A stretch of DNA of 64,000 nt from NCBI GenBank assembly GCA_023974075.1, contig JAMFTG010000531.1:47580-111579 (forward strand). Reading direction: 5' to 3'. The notes under the pieces are model-generated. The model ran no database searches. It was not told where the DNA came from and saw nothing but the letters and a program-made list of their open reading frames with translations. Position numbers and translations under genes: made by a program. Source of the DNA: Chaenocephalus aceratus (taxonomy: Eukaryota > Chordata > Actinopteri > Perciformes > Channichthyidae). Positions 63,725 through 64,000 of the stretch are shown piece after piece (the first letter of the stretch is position 1; the number at the start of each line of letters is the position of its first letter).

Positions 63725-64000
63725 TCACCACACTTATTAAAAGGGTATTGACTACATTATGATCAATATATACAGAGCGTTTTTGCATAGTAGTGTTCCC
63801 ATTTTTATTTACTTTAAAGAGAAAAAGTCAATGTATTGAACAAGTCCCTGGCTTCAGTCAACTGCTGGTTATTAGGCTTCTTCTTCTCCATCCAACACTC
63901 GGCATGGATCTTTTCAAGTCTCTCCTTGAGGTGTCTGCAATTTTTGAGATTGTGAAGAAAAGCCTCCGAAGCGCCTTGGATCCTCCAATCATTCGTGAAA
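63725..64000 (-). pseudogene. Third, diverged copy of the virus-like cassette (genes B/C)
   Basis: Reading the minus strand, this matches left-arm positions about 3788-4065: the end of gene B, the AATAAA/ATG overlap and the first codons of gene C. By eye about one base in ten differs, including indels that break the frames. The match runs to the last base of the window, so the copy continues beyond it. It covers the segment that is deleted from the right palindrome arm. Confidence 0.88.

Overview
The window looks like a repeat-rich stretch of a ray-finned (probably spiny-rayed) fish genome. The evidence is the mixture of repeats: many hAT-type elements with 8-bp target duplications, a piggyBac element flanked by TTAA, a Ty3/gypsy retrotransposon with two LTRs, 3' fragments of a LINE with a GATG tail, tRNA-derived SINEs, a gammaretrovirus-like endogenous retrovirus (ERV) with env, a split ZBED-type hAT transposase, and many satellites. 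I see no intact ordinary host gene; the only host-like coding signal is a broken THAP-domain fragment near 12.8-14.1 kb. No tRNA, rRNA or CRISPR array was found.

Layout. (1) 1-11075: a giant palindrome. The left arm (1-5311, continuing beyond the window start) is repeated in inverse orientation at 5999-11075, around a 687-bp single-copy loop. The arms carry a compact, AT-rich cassette of small genes that I cannot assign to a family: gene A 1771, a 42-codon Cys/His gene 2651, gene B 3419, gene C 3986, gene D 4871, gene E 5589. Four of them are preceded by the same promoter module with a TATA-like box, and several have polyadenylation signals. This looks like a cassette from an endogenised DNA virus or virus-like element. 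A third copy, diverged by about 10%, enters at the right window edge (about 63725-64000). (2) 11.1-24.9 kb: tandem repeats, THAP remnant, hAT fragments, a 679-bp hAT-like MITE whose empty site is present at 61.1 kb, an SGNH-hydrolase exon of a mobile element, a LINE fragment and a decayed piggyBac (21174-24275). (3) 25044-32822: a young Ty3/gypsy element whose gag and pol meet at TAATG; its integrase appears to lack the first catalytic Asp, and its LTRs contain what looks like a spliced copy of their own exons. (4) 32.8-45.1 kb: a LINE insertion with a 12-bp TSD, gene-poor DNA, and the 3' half of a minus-strand ERV (integrase C-terminus, env broken by SINE-like and hAT insertions, polypurine tract, 3' LTR). 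(5) 46.6-60.3 kb: a ZBED/hAT transposase gene split by about 11.8 kb of inserted DNA. The insert is built of satellites around a three-exon gene for a 735-residue tyrosine recombinase with two N-terminal zinc fingers. The repeats left and right of the gene recur in the same order and orientation. (6) 60.4-64 kb: a transposon copy, an hAT element with a perfect TSD, a SINE, a dispersed repeat and the third copy of the virus-like cassette.

The two most unusual objects are the palindromic virus-like cassette and the satellite-laden tyrosine-recombinase insertion. Neither matches a family I can name with confidence. All gene calls come from reading the sequence; no database search was possible.
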